Assembly (NCBI RefSeq): GCF_964340395.1
Contig: NC_135558.1
Location: 15,260,500 to 15,324,499, forward strand
DNA length: 64,000 bases
Reading direction: 5' to 3'
Origin: Glandiceps talaboti
Taxonomy: Eukaryota; Hemichordata; Enteropneusta; Spengelidae
The notes under the pieces were generated by a model. The model was not told the origin of the DNA. It saw only the letters and a list, made by a program, of their open reading frames with translations, and did no database searches. Made by a program: the position numbers and the translations under genes. Each line of letters opens with the position of its first letter. Within the stretch, counting starts at the first letter, position 1. Shown here one piece after another: positions 50,701 through 63,114 of the stretch.

Positions 50701-51560
50701 AGTTACACTTTACTTTGATTGGGGAACAGTTATTCTTTGCTTTGATTAGGGAACAGTTTTTCGTTACTTTGATTACGAAACAGTTACACTTTACTTTGAT
50801 TAGGAAACAGTTATACTTTGCTTTGATTGGGGAGCAGTTATTCTTTACTTTGATTAGGGAACAGTTACACTTTACTTTGATTGGGGAACAGTTATACTTT
50901 ACTTTGATTAGGGAACAGTTACACTTTACTTTGATGAGGGAATAGTTATTCTTTACTTTGATTGGTGAACAGTTACACGTTACTTTGATTGGGGAACAGT
51001 TATACATTACTTTGATTGGGGAACAGTTATACTTTGCTTTGATTATGGAACAGTTACACTTTACTTTAATTAGGGAACAGTTACACTTTAATTTGATTTG
51101 GGAATAGTTGTACTTTACTTTGATTATGGAACAGTTACACTTTACTTTGATTAGGGAACAGTTATACTTTACTTTGATTATGGAACAGTTACACTTTACT
51201 TTGATTAGGGAACAGTTATACTTTGCTTTGATTAGGGAACAGTTACACTTTGCTTTGATTAGGGAGCAGTTATTCTTTACTTTGATCAGGGAACAGTTAC
51301 ACTTTGATTAGTGAACAGTTACACTTTACTTTCGTTAGGAAACAGTTACACTTTACATTGATTGGTGATCAGTTACACTTTACTTTGATTGGGGAATAGT
51401 CACACTTTACTTTGATTGGTGAACTGTTACACTATACATTGATTACGGAACAGTTATACTTTACTTTGATTGGTGAACAGTTACACTTTACTTTAATTAG
51501 GAAACAGTTACACTTTACTTTGATTGGGGAACAGTTATACTTTGCTTTGATTGGGGAACA
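47770..51560. repeat. Higher-order repeat copy A of the satellite
   Basis: Its order of variant units recurs in copy B at offsets of 3785-3866 bp. 48421-49380 matches 52261-53220 at offset 3840 with no difference I could see. The rare truncated unit AGGGACAGTTATGC sits near 47853 here and near 51638 in copy B. Confidence 0.85.
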
Positions 51561-54500
51561 GTTACACTTTACTTTGATTAGGGGACAGTTACACTTTACT
51601 TTGATTGTGGAACAGGTATTCTTTACTTTGATTAGGGACAGTTATGCTTTGCTTTGATTGGGGAACAGTTTTTTGTTACTTTGATTAGGGAACAGTTACA
51701 CTTTACTTTGATTAGGAAACAGTTATACTTTGCTTTGATTGGGGAGCAGTTATTCTTTACTTTGATTAGGGAACAGTTACACTTTGATTAGTGAACAGTT
51801 ACACTTTACTTTCATTAGGGAACAGTTACACTTTACTTTGATTAGGGAACAGTTACACTTTACTTTGATTAGGGAACAGTTACACTTTACTTTGATGAGG
51901 GAATAGTTATTCTTTACTTTGATTAGGGAACAGTTACACATTACTTTGATTGGGGAACAGTTATACATTACTTTGATTGGGGAACAGTTATACTTTGCTT
52001 TTATTATGGAACAGCTACACTTTACTTTGATTGGGGAACAGTTACACTTTACTTTGATTGGGGAACAGTTGTACTTTACTTTGATTGGAAAACAGTTATA
52101 CTTTACTTTGATTATGGAACAGTTACACTTTACTTTGATTAGGGAACAGTTATACTTTGCTTTGATTAGGGAACAGTTACACTTTACTTTGATTAGGAAA
52201 CAGTTACACTTTGCTTTGATTAGGGAGCAGTTATTCTTTACTTTGATTAGGGATCAGTTATACTTTACTTTAATGAGGGAATAGTTATACTTTACTTTGA
52301 TTTGGGAACAGTTATACTTTACTTTGATTAGGGAACAGTTACTCTTTACTTTGATTAGGGAACAGTTACACGTTACTTTGATTGGGGAACAGTTACACGT
52401 TACTTTGATTGGGGAACAGTTATACTTTGCTTTGATTATGGAACAGTTACACTTTACTTTGATTAGGGGACAGTTGCACTTTACTTTGATTGTGGAACAG
52501 GTATTCTTTACTTTGATTAGGGAACAGTTATTCTTTGCTTTGATTGGGGAACAGTTTTTCGTTACTTTGATTAGGGAACAGTTACACTTTACTTTGATTA
52601 GAAAACAGTTATACTTTGCTTTGATTGGGGAGCAGTTATTCTTTACTTTGATTAGGGAACAGTTACACTTTGATTAGTGAACAGTTACACTTTACTTTCA
52701 TTAGGAAACAGTTACACTTTACTTTGATTGGTGAACAGTTACACTTTACTTTGATTAGGGAACAGTTACACTTTACTTTGATTAGGGAACAGTTACACTT
52801 TACTTTGATGAGGGAATAGTTATTCTTTACTTTGATTAGGGAACAGTTACACATTACTTTGATTGGGGAACAGTTATACATTACTTTGATTGGGGAACAG
52901 TTATACTTTGCTTTTATTATGGAACAGCTACACTTTACTTTGATTGGGGAACAGTTACACTTTACTTTGATTGGGGAACAGTTGTACTTTACTTTGATTG
53001 GAAAACAGTTATACTTTACTTTGATTATGGAACAGTTACACTTTACTTTGATTAGGGAACAGTTATACTTTGCTTTGATTAGGGAACAGTTACACTTTAC
53101 TTTGATTAGGAAACAGTTATACTTTGCTTTGATTAGGGAGCAGTTATTCTTTACTTTGATTAGGGAACAGTTACACTTTGATTAGTGAACAGTTACACTT
53201 TACTTTCGTTAGGAAACAGTTACACTTTACTTTGATTGCTAAACAGTTACACTTTACTTTGATTACGGAACAGTTATACTTTACTTTGATTGGTGAACAG
53301 TTACACTTTACTTTGATTGGGGAACAGTTACACTTTACTTTGATTAGGGAACAGTTACACTTTACTTTGATGAGGGAATAGTTATTCTTTACTTTGATTG
53401 GTGAACAGTTACACTTTACTTTGATGAGGGAATAGTTATTCTTTACTTTGATTGGTAAACAGTTACACTTTACTTTGATGAGGGAACAGTTACACTTTAC
53501 TTTGATTAGGGAACAGTTATACTTTACTTTGATGAGGGAATAGTTATACTTTACTTTGATTAGGGAACAGTTATACTTTACTTTGATTAGGGAACAGTTA
53601 CTCTTTACTTTGATTAGGGAACAGTTACACTTTACTTTGATGAGGGAATAGTTATTCTTTACTTTGATTGGTGAACAGTTACACGTTACTTTGATTGGGG
53701 AACAGTTACACTTTACTTTCGTTAGGAAACAGTTACACTTTACTTTGATTGCTAAACAGTTACACTTTACTTTGATTGGTGAACTGTTACACTTTACTTT
53801 GATTACGGAACAGTTATACTTTACTTTGATTGGTGAACAGTTACACTTTACTTTGATTGGGGAACAGTTACACTTTACTTTGATTAGGGAACAGTTACAC
53901 TTTACTTTGATGAGGGAATAGTTATTCTTTACTTTGATTGGTGAACAGTTACACTTTACTTTGATGAGGGAATAGTTATTCTTTACTTTGATTGGTAAAC
54001 AGTTACACTTTACTTTGATGAGGGAACAGTTACACTTTACTTTGATTAGGGAACAGTTATACTTTACTTTGATGAGGGAATAGTTATACTTTACTTTGAT
54101 TAGGGAACAGTTATACTTTACTTTGATTAGGGAACAGTTACTCTTTACTTTGATTAGGGAACAGTTACACTTTACTTTGATGAGGGAATAGTTATTCTTT
54201 ACTTTGATTGGTGAACAGTTACACGTTACTTTGATTGGGGAACAGTTACACATTACTTTGATTGGGGAACAGTTATACTTTGCTTTGATTATGGAACAGT
54301 TACACTTTACTTTGATTAGGGGACAGTTACACTTTACTTTGATTGTGGAACAGGTATTCTTTACTTTGATTAGGGAACAGTTATTCTTTGCTTTGATTAG
54401 GGAACAGTTTTTCGTTACTTTGATTAGGAAACAGTTACACTTTACTTTGATTGTGGAACAGGTATTCTTTGCTTTGATTGGGGAGCAGTTATTCTTTGCT

Positions 54501-55345
54501 TTGATTAGGGAACAGTTACACTTTACTTTGATTGGGGAACAGTTATTCTTTGCTTTGATTAGGGAACAGTTTTTCGTTACTTTGATTACGAAACAGTTAC
54601 ACTTTACTTTGATTAGGAAACAGTTATACTTTGCTTTGATTGGGGAGCAGTTATTCTTTACTTTGATTAGGGAACAGTTACACTTTACTTTGATTGGGGA
54701 ACAGTTATACTTTACTTTGATTAGGGAACAGTTACACTTTACTTTGATGAGGGAATAGTTATTCTTTACTTTGATTGGTGAACAGTTACACGTTACTTTG
54801 GTTGGGGAACAGTTATACATTACTTTGATTGGGGAACAGTTATACTTTGCTTTGATTATGGAACAGTTACACTTTACTTTAATTAGGGAACAGTTACACT
54901 TTACTTTGATTTGGGAACAGTTACACTTTACTTTGATTAGGGAACAGTTATACTTTACTTTGATTATGGAACAGTTACACTTTACTTTGATTAGGGAACA
55001 GTTATACTTTGCTTTGATTAGGGAACAGTTACACTTTGCTTTGATTAGGGAGCAGTTATTCTTTACTTTGATCAGGGAACAGTTACACTTTGATTAGTGA
55101 ACAGTTACACTTTACTTTCGTTAGGAAACAGTTACACTTTACATTGATTGGTGATCAGTTACACTTTACTTTGATTGGGGAATAGTTACACTTTACTTTG
55201 ATTGGTGAACTGTTACACTATACATTGATTACGGAACAGTTATACTTTACTTTGATTGGTGAACAGTTACACTTTACTTTAATTAGGAAACAGTTACACT
55301 TTACTTTGATTGGGGAACAGTTATACTTTGCTTTGATTATGGAAC
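51560..55345. repeat. Higher-order repeat copy B of the satellite
   Basis: Directly follows copy A. It differs by whole-unit indels (one 27-bp unit is missing near 53247 relative to 49407). The match ends near 55345, where copy B departs from what lies after 51560. Both copies contain an internal roughly 513-540-bp duplication. Confidence 0.85.
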
Positions 55346-56035
55346 AGTTACACTTTACTTTGATTGGGGAACGATTATACTTTACTTTGATTGGGGAACA
55401 GTTACACTTTACTTTGATTGGGGTACAGTTACACTTTACTTTGATTGGGGAACAGTTATACTTTACTTTGATTAGAGAACATTTACATTTTACTTTGATT
55501 TGGAACAGTTACACTTTACTTTGATTGGGGTACAGTTACACTTTACTTTGATTGGGGAACAGTTACACTTTACTTTGATTTGGGAACAGTTATACTTTAC
55601 TTTGATTAGAGAACAGTTACACTTTACTTTGATAGGGAACAGTTACACTTTACTTTGATTGGGGTACAGGTACACTTTACTTTGATTGGGGAACAGTTAC
55701 ACTTTACTTTGATTGGGGGACAGTTATACTTTACTTTGATCGGGGAACAGTTACACTTTACTTTGATTGAGGAACAGTTACACTTTACTTTGATTGGGAA
55801 GCATTTACACTTTACTTTGTATTTGGGAAAGTTTATCTTTGATTTTGTTTGGGGAACAGTCACACTTTACTTTGACTAGGGAACAGTTAAAGGTTACTTT
55901 GATTGAGGAGCAGTACTCCTTTATTTTGATTAAGGACCAGTTTCTCTTTGAGAACAATTTACTTTACTTTGATTGGAGAACATTTACACTTTACTGTGCT
56001 TGGGAACAGTTACACTTTACTTTAATTTGGGAACT

Positions 56036-56929
56036 TTACCTGCGACAACTTTGCAACCTGAAAAATATTAAAGTTGCGTCTATCCTTGCAAGTTTAGAAT
56101 TGAAATATCTAGATTTCATTGTTCCTCTCATGACCTTAATATTGAGATAGCAGAAGGCATCAAACATTCCAGAAAACTTGCATTATTTTAACTTCTATAC
56201 CTCAGACAGAACACCTTAGATAGAAAACATGTAACATTTCTTAACACTCTGTCCTCGTTATGAATAACTGAAACGGAAATTCCTCCCAAGATGATATGGT
56301 TTTACAAAAACCCTAGATTTGATAAATTTGTATCACTGGTAAGCTCACAAAATGTCACGGGGTAAAGTGAGCCGTGGCATGTTTCACTTATGCTTTCAAA
56401 ATTATACAAAGTTATACAATACTTTAAAAAATGTGTGTGTTAAATGGCAAAATTTGCGCAATATGGCAATTTTTATATTTGTCTCCAGTACATTGTCTAT
56501 AATTTTTCCCTATGATGTACTCTGAATGAGCACTCTATGTTACTTTTGAATAAATATTAATTTTGTGCCAAACAAACCAATGTGGTTTTAGCAGTGTATT
56601 ACTACACTATACTGGCTGCCATGGTAACTGAGCAACATTTGAGCAGATTACATCATATGATGTGAAACATGGTCCTTTAGCATGATTTTTTGCACAAATA
56701 GAGGACTATTTGTGAAATAAAACCACGGTTAGTGATTTCGCCATGTATTTTCTATCGGAAACATTTTAGTCTGGTTTCCATGGCAACCCAAATTGTCAAT
56801 AATAATGATTTTTCCAAATGTTGTTAGAGTATACCCAGCCATATATAGTGGTTTGTATATATTGCCATTTTGTAATTATTTTCACCATTGATTTTTGATT
56901 ATATCTTTACTGTCTGTAGGGTAACTAAT
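56036..56929. other. No gene recognised
   Basis: Unique-looking AT-rich sequence on the right flank of the satellite. Confidence 0.5.
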
Positions 56930-57137
<208 letters not shown>

Positions 57138-57208
57138 TAATTCAGTGTAAGAGGTAAGTCATAAACTGAAGGAAAAGCACTCAATACTGAGAAGTAGAGC
57201 TGTATTAC

Positions 57209-57335
57209 ACAAAATACACAAGTTATGGTACGGAGCCGTTACTCAGAGTTTCACGCTTGAATGCGATGGTCGTCCGAAGATCGCATTCAAGCGTGAAACT
57301 CTGAGTAACGGCTCCGTACCATAACTTGTGTATTT

Positions 57336-57338
<3 letters not shown>
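57209..57338. repeat. Perfect hairpin: 59-bp inverted arms, 12-bp loop
   Basis: The arms 57209-57267 and 57280-57338 are exact reverse complements, with loop GGTCGTCCGAAG. The arms begin ACAAAATACACAAGTTATGG and end TTGAATGCGAT. The right arm abuts an (AT)n tract directly; on the left about 70 bp of unique sequence separates it from another (AT)n tract. Confidence 0.97.

Positions 57339-57411
<73 letters not shown>
57338..57411. repeat. (AT)n microsatellite abutting the hairpin
   Basis: Alternating AT, starting exactly where the right hairpin arm ends. Confidence 0.96.
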
Positions 57412-57412
<1 letters not shown>

Positions 57413-59274
57413 TAGTATACTTTTATGTTAATCGTTAATATCATGATCCCGAAACTTCCAACTTTTGTTGTTTTTGAATTTATGAATTTCAATAAAAATA
57501 TTATATTATTGTTGTCACAGTTTCCATCCTTATTTGCTTCCACTCGGCAGAGCCAGAAGAGGGCTATGGGAATGACTGATATCTGTTATCAGTCCTATTC
57601 TTGATATGCATAAATCAAGTTCAATCACACCTGGCATACATTTTGTGTACTGTAGGTGATGTATGCATATCACTTTATTTCAATAACATCGTAAATAAAC
57701 TCCCAATGGCAAAGCCGAGAGGGGCTACTTTATACCATAGGGTCCCATGCGTGAGTCTGTCTGTGTTCACCTGTATCTCAAATATGCCTTAAGCCTATTT
57801 CAACCAAACTTTTACTAAACATCTAATACTATCCGAGGGTGTTGATATAATTACTGGTAGTAAAAGGATGTAATCAGCATATAATTTACATAAAACATGT
57901 TTATTAAAATTTGAGAATGCCCATTAATGAATTATCACTACTGACTGAGAACAGCTGTTTTACATGTGGTGAATAATAATGAACATTTTTGATAAAAACT
58001 GAAACTTGTAAATAGTCTAACCCTCTCAGAGACCATTTACTTAAAAGATTTTTAAATAATCCACCAATTTGATGGTATAGTAAAGTATAATAAACTATAA
58101 ATAATATGGGTAAGAATCATAAATATATGTAACAAGCAATTTGTTGCATCACTATATATTTACAAACATAACTCAGTATACATGAATTACGAGAGCCATG
58201 TGAAACTTTCGCAGTGCAAAATGGGATGAAGATACGAGGGCAATGTCAGTGCTCCTTACAGCAGTTTGAATTTCCCGCATATGCATACATTACCCATAAT
58301 CCTCTTTATATAGTGGACATCTGCCTTTGATTGGTAAGATTACAACACTGCGCACCACATTTTGGGACTTCCGTGGAACATGTTTTCACACATTATTGTA
58401 CAACACAGAGAGGGATCTAATACCTAGTTTATGTACAACACTATAGCTTCTATGGGAAAAGACTAAAGACCCCTCCATGCAGGATAGATCCATCATGATC
58501 AGTGTGAGGTCGAAGGTAAGATGTTTTGCAATAGATATAATGTATTATTATGCTATCCTTTTGTAGAAAGTGGTAAAACTTGCAAAATAGCACACAGTGC
58601 GAAGGGACTATAATAACCCAACTACATGTATCTCAAAGGCAAAGCATGTCGTGTCATCAGAAACTCTATAATCAAATAACGCTTCTTACAAGTAAAATGT
58701 TGAAATTTCACTTTGTTAGATCAAAAATGATATATACACCATATCTGTTTCAGTTGGACTCTTCAGTGGATATTTCGCATTACTCTTCAAAGACAGTTTT
58801 GATAATTTTCCATACATGGTTAAAAATAGATTTCGTCCACTGCTCCATGCAGCAAAATAACTTCTCCCAATGGAGTATTCTATTCCCCAAATAACACAAA
58901 ACAGTTCAGTGTGATTTTCAGACAGTACTATTCTCTGGTCTCCGAGCTTAATGTGATAAAATAGCAACTCAACAATAATATGAATACAACTGTATATATC
59001 ATATATTATATGCTTGGCAAGATTGTGCATTGATTTCAGCATTTGTGCATTTTAATAAATGTTTATATTCCTGATTCTATGTACTAGTATTTGTGATGCC
59101 ATTAACTTTTTAAGTTTAGGAAATGTGGCGACCTCACCATTTTCATTTCATTGATTGTTATAGATATACATGCGAAGTTCTGTTTGTTTTCTATGTTCAC
59201 AATAAAACTTAATTGTCCACTTCTTCTCAGTTATAAACATTAAATTCTTTTTCGTATTTTGTATTTTGGGGGGA
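57412..59274. other. No gene recognised
   Basis: Two antiparallel frames of about 104-108 codons near 58580-59042 overlap each other and show no recognisable family. No splice-supported gene was seen. Confidence 0.5.
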
Positions 59275-59280
59275 TTTAAT
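59275..59280 (-). terminator. Possible polyadenylation signal ATTAAA of the MS4A-like gene
   Basis: The plus strand reads TTTAAT, so the minus strand has ATTAAA about 280 nt after the stop. No AATAAA was found on that strand between it and the stop. Confidence 0.3.
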
Positions 59281-59400
59281 GTTGGGATGTCTTCTTGCAC
59301 CGTTACGTTCACTCTTCAAGCTGCTGGGTTTCATGGTTTGCCTTTCCGGTGGGCTACCTATACAAATCGAAAAAGTTAAAATTTTATATACAATTTTGCA

Positions 59401-59409
59401 ATGTATGTA

Positions 59410-59446
<37 letters not shown>

Positions 59447-59516
59447 ATGTGTGTATGTATGTACGTACGTATGTGTGCATTTGTTTGATTTGATTGATTG
59501 ATTAATTGATTGATTG
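59401..59516. repeat. (GT)n/(GTAT)n and (GATT)n microsatellites
   Basis: GTAT and GT repeats to about 59472, then a GATT tract near 59486-59516, just downstream of the MS4A-like stop codon. They fall in the likely 3' UTR. Confidence 0.85.
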
Positions 59517-59556
59517 ATCTATGTCTAGCACAAGTGAACAAATTGTTATTTTAAGG

Positions 59557-59808
59557 TCATGGATATGTATGCTTCAAATGCAACTCACTGGATATCTTGT
59601 CCTTCTCTGGTGGCAGCATAACATACAAAGCTTCATTGTTTATCGTCTCTATTGCAGAAGATGCACATGCCACGTCATTTTCTGGAGGAAGCATTACATA
59701 CAGCTCTTCGTTATTTCTTGTTAGCGTCGTTTGTTCTTCAGCTGGTGTCACCATCTGAGTATCCTCTTGAGGCTGTAGTGCACATGGTTGACCAGCAACA
59801 TAGTATGC
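59557..59808 (-). CDS. MS4A-like coding exon 5 (residues 199-281 and stop)
   Basis: 252 nt, with acceptor GACCCCAG. It encodes the cytosolic tail: AYYVAGQP, an acidic T/Q-rich stretch, then two near-identical 14-residue units, NNEELYVMLPPEND (230-243) and NNEALYVMLPPEKD (255-268), 25 residues apart. Each has a YVML tetrapeptide, a YxxL/YxxPhi-type motif. Confidence 0.82.
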   Translation of the reverse strand, partial: AYYVAGQPCALQPQEDTQMVTPAEEQTTLTRNNEELYVMLPPENDVACASSAIETINNEALYVMLPPEKDKISSELHLKHTYP

Positions 59809-60603
59809 CTGGGGTCAGATAATATGTAAATATAGCTTGATCAGCAACTGATCTAGAAGGTCATGATCAAAACCTGGTCGTGGAAGAAAGCTTATAACCT
59901 ATGATAAGTGGGACAGAACCTTGAGTAGAATGGTCTAACTATGTATCGCACTTTAAGAGTTACAGTCCGTTTCAAGTGACCGTCCGGTTTCTGCATGGTT
60001 GTATTTAACAGGGTCGGTGGGCGGTAATTTGAAAGGGGTTGTATGTAGTCAGTCATGTTTGATGAAGTTCTCATGATAAATGATTTCCATATGTCTATCA
60101 CATACAGTATACCCAATCACGACTATTCATGAGCTGGACATATTGCATTACAATGATTCTGTATGCCTTGTCAGAGACATGTTGTCGAATTTTTGAAAAG
60201 AAAAGCATATATATAAGAAAGTATGTGCAGCTTATATAATTGCTTTGGAGTATTATCTTCAACTTGTTTAGCTGTAGTATTTGCGCAATGTGTGTATTTT
60301 TTATTCAACTGTGTCTTTCACAATTTGTGTACATGTGTGTATATGTTTTGATATGCTTGAGTTAAATGGTGTGAAAATTCCTATTATATTAATTGTAATG
60401 TCTTTCCTCATGTATGTAAATATCTTCATATAGGCATGGAGAGATACTTTATGTTTACCTTTTCTCCTCTAATCCATTTAAACTTTGTTTAGTGACAGTT
60501 GTTGCCCCCCCCCCCATCCCTATTTGGGCCTAGAGTCTGATTCAAATAGTAAGCTTTGTATAATATGAAATATGCCAGGGGCATCCGGCAGACATAGCCA
60601 CTA

Positions 60604-60644
<41 letters not shown>

Positions 60645-60745
60645 GGCAGGCAACACGCACACATACATACATACATACATACATACATACATACATACAT
60701 ACATACACACATACATACATACATACATACATACATACATACATG

Positions 60746-60776
<31 letters not shown>

Positions 60777-63082
60777 ACAGACAGCCCGCTGATTGCTTAT
60801 ACAAAACCTTTATTATCGCATATGAACACCGTTAGTAAGATACCATATGGAAACTTTATACTTACTGGGGCATTTGGAGACTGTTGTCCACACCAAAGCA
60901 TTCGACATGAAGTTATCAAGAAAAGAGTTGCAATAACACCTTCAGCTACGGCCACTACAATAAGTGATGAGTCTACGGCATACATTTGTTTCTGAAAAGA
61001 AAAGCGAATTATGTGCTAAGAAAGAACTACACTTACTTCACTTTTAGCAACAGTTTTTAACATTGAAAGAAACATCTAACTATTGTAGCTATCGAAAGAA
61101 TTTGCAACAACTGGAAGAGATACCATGTAATGTTTACCTGCCAGAATTGAAAAAATGTTTTTTTTGTGTGTTTTTTTTGGGGGGGAGGGGTGTAATCTTT
61201 GTCATAAGGCTATATCCTGAAGTCCTGTATATTATTGCATATTTAGCAATCTAATAATCTGTATCGATATACAACCATATTCATTTCATAAATATAAAAC
61301 TTACTAAATACTTGAACATACTTACTAAAGTGTAGGTTGTCGGTTTAAAATTCTCCTGATCAGTATCAACTGCACTGACAAGTGAAATCACTGATAATAG
61401 ATATCCAATACTAACGACTGCTATTGGAACACTGAACACGATAGATGCAACAATCTAATGCAGGGTGTAAGAAATGGAGCCAGTGATCACTTAAGAGAAA
61501 CGAGCTGCAGTTCATTCAAATCAGTGCGAATGTAGTGCAGTTCAGTGCAGTGTAGTACAGTAAAACATAGTACCAATACAGTACCAATACAGTACAGTAC
61601 AGTATAGTACAGTGTAGTGTAGTACAGTACAGTGCAGTATAACGTACAGTATTGTATTGTACAAAAAATACAATTTAGTGCATTACAATATAGTACAGTA
61701 CCATGACAGTAATGTGCCAGTACAATTCAGTACAGTGCAGTGCATTACAGTACAGTGCAATACAGTACAGTACAGTACAGTACAGTACAGTACAGTACAG
61801 TACAGTACAGTACAGACCAGTACAGTGCATTACAATGCAATACAGTACAGCACAATACAGTACTGTATAATAAAGAACAGTACAGTGCAATATAGTACAG
61901 TACAATACAACACAACACAGTGCGGTGTATTACAGTACAATACCATACAATACAATACAATACAGTACTGTGTATTACAGTACAATACATTACAGTACAA
62001 TACAATGCAATACAATACAATACAATACAATATAGTACAGTACTGTACAGTTCAGTGCAATACAATACACTACACTACAATACATTACAGTACAGAACAT
62101 TACCTTACCTTACCTTACAGTACTGTACAGTACAGTATATTACAGTGCAGTGCACTGCAGTACAATTAGTACGATATAGTAACGTACAGTACAGTACAGT
62201 ACAGTGCAGTACAGTACAGTACAGTACAGTACGGTAGAGTACAGTACAGTACAGTATAGTACATTACTGTGAATACCTACCAAAACGTTTCTTGTATAGT
62301 TAGCAGTAAGAATAGCCAGGACTCCAGGTACAATAAACTAGGAATAAATATGTCGGACATTAATAAAAAAAATCTTGTGGTTTTGCCATAGCATTATTTC
62401 AATAACGAGATGGTTGATCGCTATGGCAATTTGTTTGCATATGCCTCAATATCTCTCTCCCCCTAACTTCTCTCTTCATAAGAACCCCATATCTATTTAT
62501 CATTTTGAAAGGACCAGAAAGTTGGGAGATATTTTTGAAAGAACCTGGTCCCCGACGTAGGCGTATGCCATCTTTATTAAACAAGATCATTTTTTAAAAA
62601 AAAATGATTAGATAGCCTTATGTCACAAGTCTGTGAAATGTTGGTGAATTATTGTTTAACATGGTCTGCACGGCATAGAGTGGTCCTTGTCCCCAGTGAA
62701 TGTTTCGTACCGTACAATGTGCATGAAAACATTAGCAATATTAAAACAGCATTAATAGACACTCCACCTCCTCCTCCAGCAGAATATTACCCACAGGCTT
62801 ATAAGAATTTAGTCATATATCAAGAAGTTTCCATACGGGCACTTACAATTAGTCCACACCATATTGCACCTCCCCCGTAACCTGCCAGAAGATCCATTTT
62901 GTAAGCCATACATCCAAGTACTATCACAAAGAGGCCGAGAATAATTTGAGCTATACCAAAGGCCATGCAGTTACACTTGTATGTGCAACAAATTCTTCTC
63001 TGGCTCGGAACATTTTGTGGTATTTGGACCCATACTGTTTGTGGCTGTGGCTGTGGCTGATCTGGACTGTTCCAATTATGTG

Positions 63083-63114
<32 letters not shown>

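Larger units (their letters stand above)
44690..56035. repeat. 27-bp satellite array, about 420 copies
   Basis: The consensus unit is GGGAACAGTTACACTTTACT followed by TTGATTA (27 bp). Recurrent variants include TTTGCT for TTTACT, GATTATGG, GATTGTGGAACAGGTATTC and GATGAGGGAATAGTTATTC. Because 27 is a multiple of three, long frames appear on both strands (plus: REQLHFTLI repeats; minus: KVKCNCSLI repeats, up to 558 codons at 49331-51007). There are no splice sites, unique sequence or promoter to suggest a real gene. The left edge is decayed and the core homogeneous. Confidence 0.97.

Noticed and set aside
49331-51007. 558-codon minus-strand open frame of KVKCNCSLI repeats (and 53171-54820, 45309-46178)
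   Set aside because: Produced by a 27-bp tandem unit with no stop in that frame; there is no unique sequence, no splice or promoter signal, and overlapping frames exist on the other strand.
44690-56035. CRISPR array
   Set aside because: The repeats are directly contiguous with no unique spacers, and the window is eukaryotic.
57700-57800. CCATGCGTGAGTCTGTCTGT stretch as a repeat or exon
   Set aside because: Resembles low-complexity repeat sequence but has no second copy here and no coding frame of note.
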